Below are positions 40,088-47,760 of a DNA stretch of 64,000 nucleotides, one piece after another. The translations under genes were made by a program, and so were the position numbers. Below the pieces are notes generated by a model. It saw only the letters and a program-made list of their open reading frames with translations, was not told the origin of the DNA and did not search any database. The DNA comes from JAJKJG01 sp036556825 (GTDB lineage Bacteria; Pseudomonadota; Alphaproteobacteria; Rhizobiales; Beijerinckiaceae), in the NCBI GenBank assembly GCA_036556825.1, contig DATBIR010000040.1, forward strand, positions 16,011 to 80,010. The letters are read 5' to 3'. The first letter of the stretch is position 1. Each line of letters begins with the position of its first letter.

Positions 40088-41440
40088 ATGTCTCGCGCCG
40101 AGGGCCTTCGGGCCGCCGCTCCCCTGTCCAGCCCGAACGATCTCGAAGCCTGGTGGCTGCCGTTCACGGCCAATCGCGCCTTCAAGCAGCGCCCGCGCAT
40201 CGTCACGCGGGCCAAGGACATGCACTATTACACGGCCGAGGGCCGCGCCGTGCTCGACGGCGCCGCCGGAATGTGGTGCTGCAATGCCGGGCACAACCGC
40301 GAGCCGATCACGGCGGCGATCCAGAGTCAGGCGGAAGAGCTCGATTTCGCCCCGCCGTTCCAGTTCGGCCATCCCAAGGCCTTCGCCCTGGCAGCGCGCA
40401 TCGCGCAGCTTGCACCGGGCGATCTCGACCACGTCTTCTTCTGCAATTCCGGCTCGGAGGCGGTGGACACGGCGCTCAAGGTCGCCCTCGCCTACTGGAA
40501 TATCTCGGGCCAGGGCCAGCGCACGCGCCTGATCGGGCGCGAGCGTGGCTATCACGGCGTCGGCTTCGGCGGCATCTCGGTGGGCGGTATCGTGCCGAAC
40601 CGCAAGTTTTTCGGCACGCTGCTCGCCGGCGTCGACCATCTGCCGCACACCTACAACCGCGCCGAGCAGGCCTTCACCAAGGGCGAGCCGGAATGGGGCG
40701 CCCATCTCGCTGACGACCTCGAGCGCATCGTCGCCCTGCACGACGCCTCGACCATTGCCGCGGTGATCGTCGAGCCGATGGCGGGCTCCACGGGAGTGCT
40801 GCCGCCGCCCAAGGGATACTTGCAGCGGCTGCGTCAGATATGCGACCGGCATGGCCTGCTGCTCATCTTCGACGAGGTGATCACCGGCTTCGGCCGTCTC
40901 GGCTTCGCATTTGCGGCCGAGCGCTACGGCGTCGTCCCCGACATGATCACCTTCGCCAAGGCCGTGAATTCGGGCACCGTGCCGATGGCGGGCGTGCTCG
41001 TCAGGAAGCCGATCCATGACGCCTTCATGCGCGGTCCGGACCACGTCATCGAGTTCTTTCACGGCTACACTTATTCGGCCCACCCCCTCGCCTGCGCCGC
41101 CGGCCTCGCCACCCAGGACATCTATCGCGACGAGAAGCTATTCGAACGCGCCCGCAAGCTCGAGCCTATCTGGGCCGACGCGATCATGTCGCTCAAGGAA
41201 CTGCCGAACGTGCTCGACATCCGCACGCTGGGGCTCGTGGCGGCCATCGACCTCGCGTCGCGGCCCGACGCCGTCGGCCAGCGCGGCTATGAGGCAATGG
41301 ACCGTGCCTTCCAGGATGTCGGGCTGATGATGCGCGTTACCGGCGACACCATCGCCCTGACGCCGCCGCTGATCATCACCGAGGAGCAGATTGGCGAAGT
41401 CGTCGACAAGGTCGGCCGCGTGATCAAGGCCGTCGCCTGA
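40088..41440 (+). CDS. Omega-amino acid-pyruvate aminotransferase (class III)
   Basis: 450 residues of the class III PLP family. The N-terminal region has WWLPFTANRAFK, DGAAGMWCCNAGH and FCNSGSEAVDTALK; PLP contacts include FDEVITGFGRLG with Asp262 and the Schiff-base Lys291 in TFAKAVNSG. The overall layout matches beta-alanine/omega-amino acid:pyruvate transaminases, which move an amino group from a terminal amine to pyruvate. The exact amine donor is not readable. An intact HGYTYSAHPLACAA block supports an active enzyme. It follows the HMA gene by 50 bases. Confidence 0.93.
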   Translation: MSRAEGLRAAAPLSSPNDLEAWWLPFTANRAFKQRPRIVTRAKDMHYYTAEGRAVLDGAAGMWCCNAGHNREPITAAIQSQAEELDFAPPFQFGHPKAFALAARIAQLAPGDLDHVFFCNSGSEAVDTALKVALAYWNISGQGQRTRLIGRERGYHGVGFGGISVGGIVPNRKFFGTLLAGVDHLPHTYNRAEQAFTKGEPEWGAHLADDLERIVALHDASTIAAVIVEPMAGSTGVLPPPKGYLQRLRQICDRHGLLLIFDEVITGFGRLGFAFAAERYGVVPDMITFAKAVNSGTVPMAGVLVRKPIHDAFMRGPDHVIEFFHGYTYSAHPLACAAGLATQDIYRDEKLFERARKLEPIWADAIMSLKELPNVLDIRTLGLVAAIDLASRPDAVGQRGYEAMDRAFQDVGLMMRVTGDTIALTPPLIITEEQIGEVVDKVGRVIKAVA

Positions 41441-41529
41441 CGCGCTGCGGCCTCCCGTGATCGGGCAAGCATTCGCTTACCATTCTTCCCCTATGGTCGG
41501 CGGATGGTCCGGTCTGGCGATCGCGGGAG

Positions 41530-41552
41530 CCTCCCGCCGCCGATGCGGGAGG
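41530..41552 (+). promoter_or_regulatory. Hairpin hiding the Shine-Dalgarno of the dual-receiver gene
   Basis: CCTCCCGC (41530-41537) pairs perfectly with GCGGGAGG (41545-41552), with a seven-base loop. The right arm contains the ribosome-binding GGGAGG four bases before the ATG at 41557. A second GCGGGAG copy at 41523-41529 could compete for CTCCCGC, though a simple hairpin with it would have a one-base loop. Reduced or switchable translation is inferred. Confidence 0.55.
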
Positions 41553-41556
41553 TTCT

Positions 41557-42351
41557 ATGTCACAGGCAGCCGCGCCCGCATCTCGCGTCCTGATCGCGGA
41601 CGATTCGGCCGGGCACCGCAATTTTCTGCGCGCGGCCCTGCTCAAATGCGACCCGACGCTGGAGATCGTCGACGCCGAATGCGGCGACAGCTGCCTGTAC
41701 GAACTCACGAACCGGACGTATGATCTCGTCTTCATCGATCACGTCATGCCCGGCAAGAGCGGCCTCGAGGCGTTCGGTCTCGCCTTCGAAGGCAAGCGTC
41801 CGCCTTACGTGGTGATGGTCTCGGGCAGAGCCGAGCCGGCCGTCATCGAGCAGGCGAAGGCGCTCAGGGTGTGCGACTACCTGCGCAAGCCCTATCACGA
41901 ACGCGACGTGCGGCCGATCCACGAGACCTTCGTGCGCGTCAAGACGCCGATGCGCGCATTGATCGTTGACGATTCCGCCACCGTGCGCCGGGTCATGTCC
42001 AAGGTGCTTGCCAGCAGCATCTTCAGCATCGCGATCGAGGAGGCTGGCGGCGGCCTCGAATGCGTCAAGAAGTTCGTCGAGCAGGCGTGTGATCTCGTCA
42101 TCATGGATATCAACATGCCCGACCTCGACGGCTGCGCGACGGCACGCATGATCAAGAGCAAGAATCCCGATGCCAAGATCGTGCTGACCTCGTCGGACAA
42201 GGGCGCCATCGACCGCGCCCGAGCCGCCAAGGCCTCATGCGACGCGTTGCTGCCCAAGCCGTTCCGCGGGCCGGACATCGACGCGGTGCTGCATCGCCTG
42301 TACGGGCTCAAGACCCCTTACGAAGCGGTCGGCGCCGCGACCGGGGCTTAG
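41557..42351 (+). CDS. Dual-receiver response regulator
   Basis: 264 residues, two receiver domains and no output domain. Receiver 1: D15-D16, phospho-acceptor D61 (VFIDHVMPGKSG), S89 and K111 (LRKPY). Receiver 2: D138-D139 (LIVDDSATVRR), D184 (VIMDINMPDLDG), T211-S212 and K234 (LLPKPF). All residues for phosphorylation are present in both, so it may be a phosphate sink or relay, or work through protein contacts. A short linker near 128-133 joins them. No histidine kinase adjoins; the CheY/CheZ pair is 5 kb away. The strong GGGAGG before the start lies in a hairpin. Confidence 0.9.
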   Translation: MSQAAAPASRVLIADDSAGHRNFLRAALLKCDPTLEIVDAECGDSCLYELTNRTYDLVFIDHVMPGKSGLEAFGLAFEGKRPPYVVMVSGRAEPAVIEQAKALRVCDYLRKPYHERDVRPIHETFVRVKTPMRALIVDDSATVRRVMSKVLASSIFSIAIEEAGGGLECVKKFVEQACDLVIMDINMPDLDGCATARMIKSKNPDAKIVLTSSDKGAIDRARAAKASCDALLPKPFRGPDIDAVLHRLYGLKTPYEAVGAATGA

Positions 42352-42476
42352 CTTCCACCAGCGCCCTCCTCTCCCCGGTCTCGGCTGTCGGGTCCAGGGG
42401 ATTATGCGCCATGCCGTCGCTTGCCGCTGGACGGCGCGCGGGCTATGCCGCAGGCCGACAGCCCCCGATCCGAGCA

Positions 42477-43976
42477 ATGTCAACCAAAACCGACAACAAG
42501 CTGAAGGCGCGCCTGCCGCGCGGTCTTGCCGATCGCGCCCCCGCCGACGTCGCCGCCACCAACCGCATGCTCGACGCGATCCGCGAGACGTACGAGCTCT
42601 ACGGCTTCGAAGCGGTCGAGACGCCCTTCATCGAATACACCGACGCGCTCGGGAAATTCCTGCCCGATCAGGATCGCCCGAACGAGGGCGTGTTCTCCTT
42701 CCAGGACGACGACGAGCAGTGGTTGTCCTTGCGTTACGACCTCACCGCTCCCCTCGCCCGCTACGTGGCCGAGAATTTCGACGCCCTGCCCAAACCGTAC
42801 CGCAGCTATCGCGCCGGCTGGGTGTTTCGCAACGAGAAGCCGGGTCCCGGCCGTTTCCGGCAATTCATGCAGTTCGACGCCGATACCGTCGGGGCGGCGA
42901 GCGTCGCGGCCGATGCCGAGATGTGCATGATGGCCGCCGACACCCTGGAGCATGTCGGCATTCGGCGCGGCGACTACGCGATCAAGGTCAACAACCGCAA
43001 GGTGCTCGACGGCGTGCTCGAAGCGATCGGGCTCGGCGGCGAGGGCAAGGCCGGCCAGCGGCTGACCGTCCTGCGCGCCATCGACAAGCTCGACCGGTTG
43101 GGCGTCGAAGGCGTGCGCCAGCTGCTCGGCCCGGGGCGCAGGGACGAGAGCGGCGATTTCACGAAGGGCGCGCAGCTCGAGAGCAGGTCGATCGACCAGG
43201 TGCTGCAGTTCGTTGGGCAGGCCGACCCCGCGGTAGCGGGCTACGGGGCCACTCTGGACCTGTGGTCCGACCTCGTCCGCGGCACCGTTGGCGAACAAGG
43301 CATCCAGGAGCTGCGCGACATCGCCAGCCTTCTCGATGCCGCAGGCTATCGTGATCGCGTCGTGATCACGGCCGAGACCGTGCGCGGCCTCGAATACTAT
43401 ACGGGGCCCGTCTACGAGGCGGAGCTGACCTTCACGGTCACCAACGACGAGGGCCAGCCGGTTCGCTTCGGCTCGGTCGGCGGCGGCGGGCGCTATGACG
43501 GCCTGATCGGCCGCTTCCGTCCCGAGCCGGTACCGGCGACCGGCTTCTCCATCGGCGTGTCGCGCCTTCTGGCCGCCCTGCAGACGGTCGGAAGTCCGAT
43601 CGTCGCCGACGCCGCAATGCAAGGCCCGGTCGTCGTCCTCGTCATGGACCGCGATCGCATCGCCGACTACCAGCGCATGGTTGCGACCTTGCGCAACGGC
43701 GGCATCCGCGCCGAGCTTTATCTCGGTGCATCGGGCATGAAGGCGCAGATGAAATATGCCGACCGGCGGCGCAGCCCCTGCGTCGTGATCCAAGGCTCCG
43801 ACGAGCGCGCCAGGGGCGAGGTGCAAATCAAGGACCTGGCCCTAGGGGCGGCTCTCGCGGCGAGCGGCAAGGACCGTGCCGATTATTTGGAGAAAACAGC
43901 AGAGGCGCAGATCTCTACTGCGGAAGCAAACCTGTTGTCTTCGGTGCGCCAGGTGCTCGCCCGGAGGGGCAAGTAA
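42477..43976 (+). CDS. hisS: Histidyl-tRNA synthetase
   Basis: 499 residues, the longer alphaproteobacterial form. Class II synthetase charging tRNA-His. Family blocks: LPRGLADRAP, YGFEAVETPFIEYTD, motif 2-like YRAGWVFRNEKPGPGRFRQF, DADTVG, the signature GLEYYTGPVYEAEL and GGGGRYDGLIGRF with a C-terminal anticodon domain (VVLVMDRDRI ... GVQI-like EVQIKDLALG). Start at 42477 fits the family although no Shine-Dalgarno is clear. Its paralogue hisZ is only 1 kb downstream. Confidence 0.95.
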   Translation: MSTKTDNKLKARLPRGLADRAPADVAATNRMLDAIRETYELYGFEAVETPFIEYTDALGKFLPDQDRPNEGVFSFQDDDEQWLSLRYDLTAPLARYVAENFDALPKPYRSYRAGWVFRNEKPGPGRFRQFMQFDADTVGAASVAADAEMCMMAADTLEHVGIRRGDYAIKVNNRKVLDGVLEAIGLGGEGKAGQRLTVLRAIDKLDRLGVEGVRQLLGPGRRDESGDFTKGAQLESRSIDQVLQFVGQADPAVAGYGATLDLWSDLVRGTVGEQGIQELRDIASLLDAAGYRDRVVITAETVRGLEYYTGPVYEAELTFTVTNDEGQPVRFGSVGGGGRYDGLIGRFRPEPVPATGFSIGVSRLLAALQTVGSPIVADAAMQGPVVVLVMDRDRIADYQRMVATLRNGGIRAELYLGASGMKAQMKYADRRRSPCVVIQGSDERARGEVQIKDLALGAALAASGKDRADYLEKTAEAQISTAEANLLSSVRQVLARRGK

Positions 43977-44044
43977 TTTTTACCCGACATCCGACGCAAA
44001 CTCACGTCCATAACGGAGTTGGGCGTGAAATGCTCGCCTCCTAA

Positions 44045-44069
44045 GGAACTTAGACGGTTCGCTTCCGTT
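44045..44069 (+). promoter_or_regulatory. Perfect sigma-EcfG promoter
   Basis: GGAAC (44045-44049), 16 bases, then CGTT (44066-44069): this is the alphaproteobacterial general-stress consensus GGAAC-N16/17-CGTT without mismatch. It ends 31 bases before the ATG of the basic low-complexity protein at 44101, a normal leader length. It predicts that this gene belongs to the PhyR-NepR-EcfG regulon. Confidence 0.75.
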
Positions 44070-44100
44070 GTTGAACCGTCACGGTTCAGAGGGTGCAGCA

Positions 44101-44841
44101 ATGGCAAAGCAGACGAAGAAACAGGGACGAAGCGCTAAGGGAGCTGCGAAGGGATCGCGCGGCGCAGGGACGACCGCGCGCGCGTCGGCCAAGAACGCGC
44201 AGGCGGCCGGCAAGGCATCGCGTGGCGCGGCCGCCAAGGGACGGCAGTCGCAGGGCGCGGGCAAGTCGCGCAACGTTGCGATTCCGAAGGCCCTCCAGAA
44301 TGTCGGCGGCCAGCTCGCAAAGGTGATCGACACCGAGATCGGCCGCCGGGTGCTGGCGGAGGTCCTGACGCAGGCGGCGGTGGCGCTGGCGCGCAACCTG
44401 CCGAGCACGGAAGAGGTAAGGCGGAGTGGCGCGAAGGCCGGCTCGGCGGTGAGGGCTGCCGGCTCGTCGGTCGCCAGTTCCGGCGCACGGGCCGCGCGCG
44501 GCGGAGGTCGCGCGGCCACGACGGCCAAGGACGTCGCCATGGGCGTCGCACAGGCTGCGGCCGGCGCTGTAAGCGAGGTGATCCTCGAGGCGGCGCAAAA
44601 CCTGCTGCCTGCCGGGGGCAAGGCCCAGAAGGGCCGCCAGGGCGGTCAGGGCGCGCAGGCGGGCCAGTCCGGCGCGGGCGGCCGACAGGGCCAAGGTGGG
44701 CAATCAGGCCAATCCGGCAGCCGCGGCGCCGGCGACCAGAGCAGGCGGCCCGCCGGCGGAGACACGCAGCCATCGCTGAACGCCGGGTCCGGCCAACGCG
44801 GCCCGGCCGGCGCTGGCGGAGGCCCTTCCGGCGGCATGTAA
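44101..44841 (+). CDS. Basic low-complexity protein, likely stress-induced
   Basis: 246 residues; I do not recognise a named family. Residues 1-65 are Lys/Ala/Gly/Arg-rich, like a histone-type tail (KQTKKQGRSAKGAAKGSRGA). Residues ~68-112 look folded and helical (VIDTEIGRRVLAEVLTQAAV). Then come Ala/Gly-rich helices and, from ~190, a Gly/Gln/Ser tail (QGGQGAQAGQSGAGGRQGQG). It is strongly basic, so DNA or RNA binding, or nucleoid packing in stress, is possible but unproven. The ATG is preceded by GAGGG, and a perfect sigma-EcfG promoter ends 31 bases upstream. Base composition matches the neighbours. Confidence 0.75.
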   Translation: MAKQTKKQGRSAKGAAKGSRGAGTTARASAKNAQAAGKASRGAAAKGRQSQGAGKSRNVAIPKALQNVGGQLAKVIDTEIGRRVLAEVLTQAAVALARNLPSTEEVRRSGAKAGSAVRAAGSSVASSGARAARGGGRAATTAKDVAMGVAQAAAGAVSEVILEAAQNLLPAGGKAQKGRQGGQGAQAGQSGAGGRQGQGGQSGQSGSRGAGDQSRRPAGGDTQPSLNAGSGQRGPAGAGGGPSGGM

Positions 44842-45007
44842 CCGGCCGTTAACGCTGTTTTCCAGGGCCGGGCCCAGGAGCCCGGCCTCTTCGTTATGCC
44901 CCTGCCGGGCCGGCTTCCGGCGTTTTCGGCTCATTCACTGTTTTCCTTGAAAGGCATCGCGCCTGAGCCCCACCGCTGCTAGAGACAGCCTGGGGAAAGC
45001 GCATCCA

Positions 45008-46114
45008 ATGACATCCGGCACCAACGAAGCGAGCCCGCTGATCGCGTTGTTCGAACGCGAGGGCTACGCGCGCGTCGAGCCGCCCATCCTGCAGCCGATC
45101 GAGCCGTTCATCGACCTCTCGGGCGAGGACATCCGCCGGCGCATGTTCGTGACCCAGGATGCGGACGGGCGCGAGTTGTGCCTGCGGCCCGACTACACCA
45201 TTCCCGTCTGTCGCCAGCACCTCGCCAGCGGCCGCGCCCAGCCGGCCAGCTACAGCTATCTCGGCCCGCTTTTTCGCCTGCGCAAAGGTGAACCCAGCGA
45301 GTTCCAGCAAGCCGGCATCGAATCCATCGGCCGCTCCGACCGCGCCGCAGCCGATGCCGAAATCCTGAGCCTCGCCCTCGAGGGGCTCGACCGGCTCGGA
45401 CCGGCGGAGAAGGCCGTGAAGCTTGGGGATATGGGCCTCCTCGACGCGGTTGCTGAAGCCCTGCGCGTGAGCCCCGCGACCAAGCGACGGCTGATGCGCG
45501 CCGTGGTCTCGGGGCGCGCCCTCGACAGCGTGGCGGAGCCGGACAGCGCATCAGGGCTCGCCGAGCATGCCGGCCTCCTGGCCGCGATCCAGGGCCAGGA
45601 TGCCAAGGCCGTAAAGGGCTTCGTCGAAGACATCATTGCCATCGCCGGAATTGCCCGCGTCGGCGGGCGCAGCGCCGGCGAAATCGCCGAACGCTTTCTT
45701 GCCCGCGCCGCGAACCGGTCGGGCGGCCTTCCCGACGAGGCGCGGGAGGTGCTGAGCCGCTACCTGATGGTGACCGGCGACCCCGATGCCGCCGCCAATG
45801 CGGTCCGCGCGCTCGCCCGCGACGCCGATCTCGACATCGCCCGCGCCCTCGACAGCTTCGAGGAGCGCACCGGCTTCATGGCCGCCCGCGGCGTCGACAT
45901 CTCGGGCTTCGTCTTCGCCGCCGATTTCGCGCGCAACCTCGATTACTACACCGGCTTCATCTTCGAAGTGCGCGATCCGCGGCGCAGCGAGGTCAATCTC
46001 ATGGTGGGCGGAGGACGTTACGACCGCCTGCTTCAGCACCTCGGCGCCACCGACGAAATTCCCGCGGTCGGCTGCTCGTTCTGGCTCGACCGGATCGCCG
46101 GAGCCATGTCATGA
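45008..46114 (+). CDS. hisZ: ATP phosphoribosyltransferase regulatory subunit
   Basis: 368 residues, a catalytically inactive relative of HisS that forms an octamer with HisG and lets histidine inhibit it. Seen: MFVTQDADGRELCLRPDYTIPVCR (class II fold, motif-like), YSYLGPLFRLRKGEPSEFQQAGIESIG and DYYTGFIFEVRD, which mirrors the HisS signature. The anticodon domain of HisS is absent, as expected. The stop overlaps the hisG start by four bases (ATGA). Upstream, the ~165-base gap to the stress gene should contain its promoter. Confidence 0.93.
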   Translation: MTSGTNEASPLIALFEREGYARVEPPILQPIEPFIDLSGEDIRRRMFVTQDADGRELCLRPDYTIPVCRQHLASGRAQPASYSYLGPLFRLRKGEPSEFQQAGIESIGRSDRAAADAEILSLALEGLDRLGPAEKAVKLGDMGLLDAVAEALRVSPATKRRLMRAVVSGRALDSVAEPDSASGLAEHAGLLAAIQGQDAKAVKGFVEDIIAIAGIARVGGRSAGEIAERFLARAANRSGGLPDEAREVLSRYLMVTGDPDAAANAVRALARDADLDIARALDSFEERTGFMAARGVDISGFVFAADFARNLDYYTGFIFEVRDPRRSEVNLMVGGGRYDRLLQHLGATDEIPAVGCSFWLDRIAGAMS

Positions 46115-47076
46115 CCGACGCCCCGCTGGTCCTCGCCGTGCCGTCGAAGGGGCGTCTGCAGGAGAACGCCGCCGCGTTCTTCGCCCGCGCCGGGCTGACC
46201 TTCACGCAGGCGCGCGGCGCGCGTGATTATCGCGGCGCCCTCGCCGAGGTGCCGGACGTAGAAGTGCTGTTCCTGTCCGCCGCCGAGATCGTTACGCAAT
46301 TGGCCAGCGGCGGCGCCCATCTCGGCATCACTGGCGAGGATCTGGTGCGCGAGGAGATCGCCGATGCGGAGACCGCGGTCGAACTGCTCACGCCGCTCGG
46401 CTTCGGTCACGCCAATGTGGTCGTCGCCGTGCCCCAGGCCTGGATCGACGTGCGCACGATGGCCGATCTCGACGAGGTCGCCGCCGATCTGCGCACCAGG
46501 CACAGCCGCAAGATGCGGGTCGCCACCAAATACGTGAACCTCACACGGCATTTTTTCGCCGATCGCGGCATCGCCGACTACCGCATCGTCGAAAGCCTGG
46601 GCGCAACCGAAGGCGCGCCGGCCTCGGGCGCCGCGGAGCTGATCGTCGACATCACCACCACCGGCGCGACGCTGGCCGCCAATGCGCTCAAGGTGCTCGA
46701 CGACGGCGTGATCCTGCGTTCGGAGGCCAATCTGGTCGCTTCCCTGCGGGCGCCCTGGGGTTCGGCGGCGCGCGCCGCCGCGCGCGCGGTCCTGACGCGC
46801 ATCGCCGCGGAAGAGGCGGCGCGGACGACGCGCGAAATCCGCGCCGGGATCGACCGGCAGCGCGCCGACGCCATCGGCCTGACTCAACGCTATGGCGCGA
46901 TGCTGCGCTCCGGCGATAGCGGCGAATTCGTGCTGCACTGTCCGGCGGCCGAGGTGTTCGGCGTCGTCGACTCCCTGCTTGGCGCCGGCGCGCGCGACGT
47001 CACGGTGCGCACGCTCGATTACGTGTTTCGCCCCGCCAACCCGCTGGCCGAGCGGCTGTTCACGCGCCTCTCCTGA
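46111..47076 (+). CDS. hisG: ATP phosphoribosyltransferase catalytic subunit (HisZ-dependent)
   Basis: 321 residues. First enzyme of histidine synthesis: ATP plus PRPP to phosphoribosyl-ATP. Motifs: AVPSKGRLQENAAAFF, LFLSAAEIVTQLASGGAHLGITGEDLV, RKMRVATKYVNLTRHFF, and the PRPP loop AELIVDITTTGATLAANALKV split over two strands. It follows HisZ with ATGA overlap, so subunits are made together. It is the short-type enzyme but with the alphaproteobacterial C-terminal extension. A sigma-70-like promoter follows for the next gene. Confidence 0.95.
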   Translation: MTDAPLVLAVPSKGRLQENAAAFFARAGLTFTQARGARDYRGALAEVPDVEVLFLSAAEIVTQLASGGAHLGITGEDLVREEIADAETAVELLTPLGFGHANVVVAVPQAWIDVRTMADLDEVAADLRTRHSRKMRVATKYVNLTRHFFADRGIADYRIVESLGATEGAPASGAAELIVDITTTGATLAANALKVLDDGVILRSEANLVASLRAPWGSAARAAARAVLTRIAAEEAARTTREIRAGIDRQRADAIGLTQRYGAMLRSGDSGEFVLHCPAAEVFGVVDSLLGAGARDVTVRTLDYVFRPANPLAERLFTRLS

Positions 47077-47096
47077 GGAGCAGCCGGCACAAGCCG

Positions 47097-47125
47097 TTGC
47101 CTCTGTCAGCCCACGCCCTTATGGT
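47097..47125 (+). promoter_or_regulatory. Sigma-70-like promoter for the META-domain gene
   Basis: TTGCCT (47097-47102) and TATGGT (47120-47125) are separated by 17 bases, near the -35/-10 consensus. It ends 28 bases before the ATG at 47154, allowing separate transcription from hisZ-hisG. Confidence 0.45.
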
Positions 47126-47153
47126 CCCGGGCGACCCTATCCGGAGGTGCTGA

Positions 47154-47624
47154 ATGAAGTCGTTCCGCTTGGTGCTGGTACTCGCGGCGCTCGCCTCGGC
47201 GACGTCAGCCGATGCCCAGGCGCAACGCCAGGGCACGCAACAGCAAGGCAAGCAGCAGCAAAGCAACGTGCCGCAATCGCGGAGGGACAGGCAGTTTCCC
47301 GTGCCCTCGTCCTGGGTTGCGATCAGCCTCAACGGCAAGCAATACAGCGGGCCGGACCGGCCGACCTTGTCGCTCGACCAGCAGTACCGCGCCAAGGGCT
47401 TCGGCGGCTGCAACACGTTCTCGGCAACTCTCTATCCTTTGCGCGAGCAGCGCTTGGCGACAGGGCCTTTGGCCCTGACGAAGAAGCAATGCGATAAGAC
47501 GGTGATGGAATCGGAGCGCGCGTTCTTCATCGCCGTTCGCACGGCCGCGCAGTGGGACTATGAGGGCGTGATCATGGTGATCAAGGGTCAGTCCGGCGAA
47601 CTGCGTCTCGAACGCGCGATCTGA
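47154..47624 (+). CDS. Secreted META-domain (HslJ-like) protein
   Basis: 156 residues. Signal peptide MKSFRLVLVLAALASATSADAQ, cut after residue 20-22. A Gln-rich linker (QRQGTQQQGKQQQ) precedes the domain. From SWVAISLNGKQYSG onward it follows the META fold: a Leu/Gly start, GFGGCNTFSATLYPL with the family G-CN motif, then LALTKKQC-x(2)-T-x-ME-x(2)-FF and a closing strand SGELRLERA. The two cysteines could pair. META proteins such as HslJ are envelope stress proteins of unclear function. GGAGG seven bases before the ATG gives the start. Confidence 0.85.
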   Translation: MKSFRLVLVLAALASATSADAQAQRQGTQQQGKQQQSNVPQSRRDRQFPVPSSWVAISLNGKQYSGPDRPTLSLDQQYRAKGFGGCNTFSATLYPLREQRLATGPLALTKKQCDKTVMESERAFFIAVRTAAQWDYEGVIMVIKGQSGELRLERAI

Positions 47625-47760
47625 CCGCGTCGCGCTTTCGCGGGCCTCCCCCGGTTGTCGGAGACGGTCGCGGCCGCTGACCGGTGAGGACAGGCCGCAG
47701 GCTGTCTACATGTCCGCCACCCGAGCCGGTCCCACGAGCCGGCCGAGTGGGCAGAACCTG

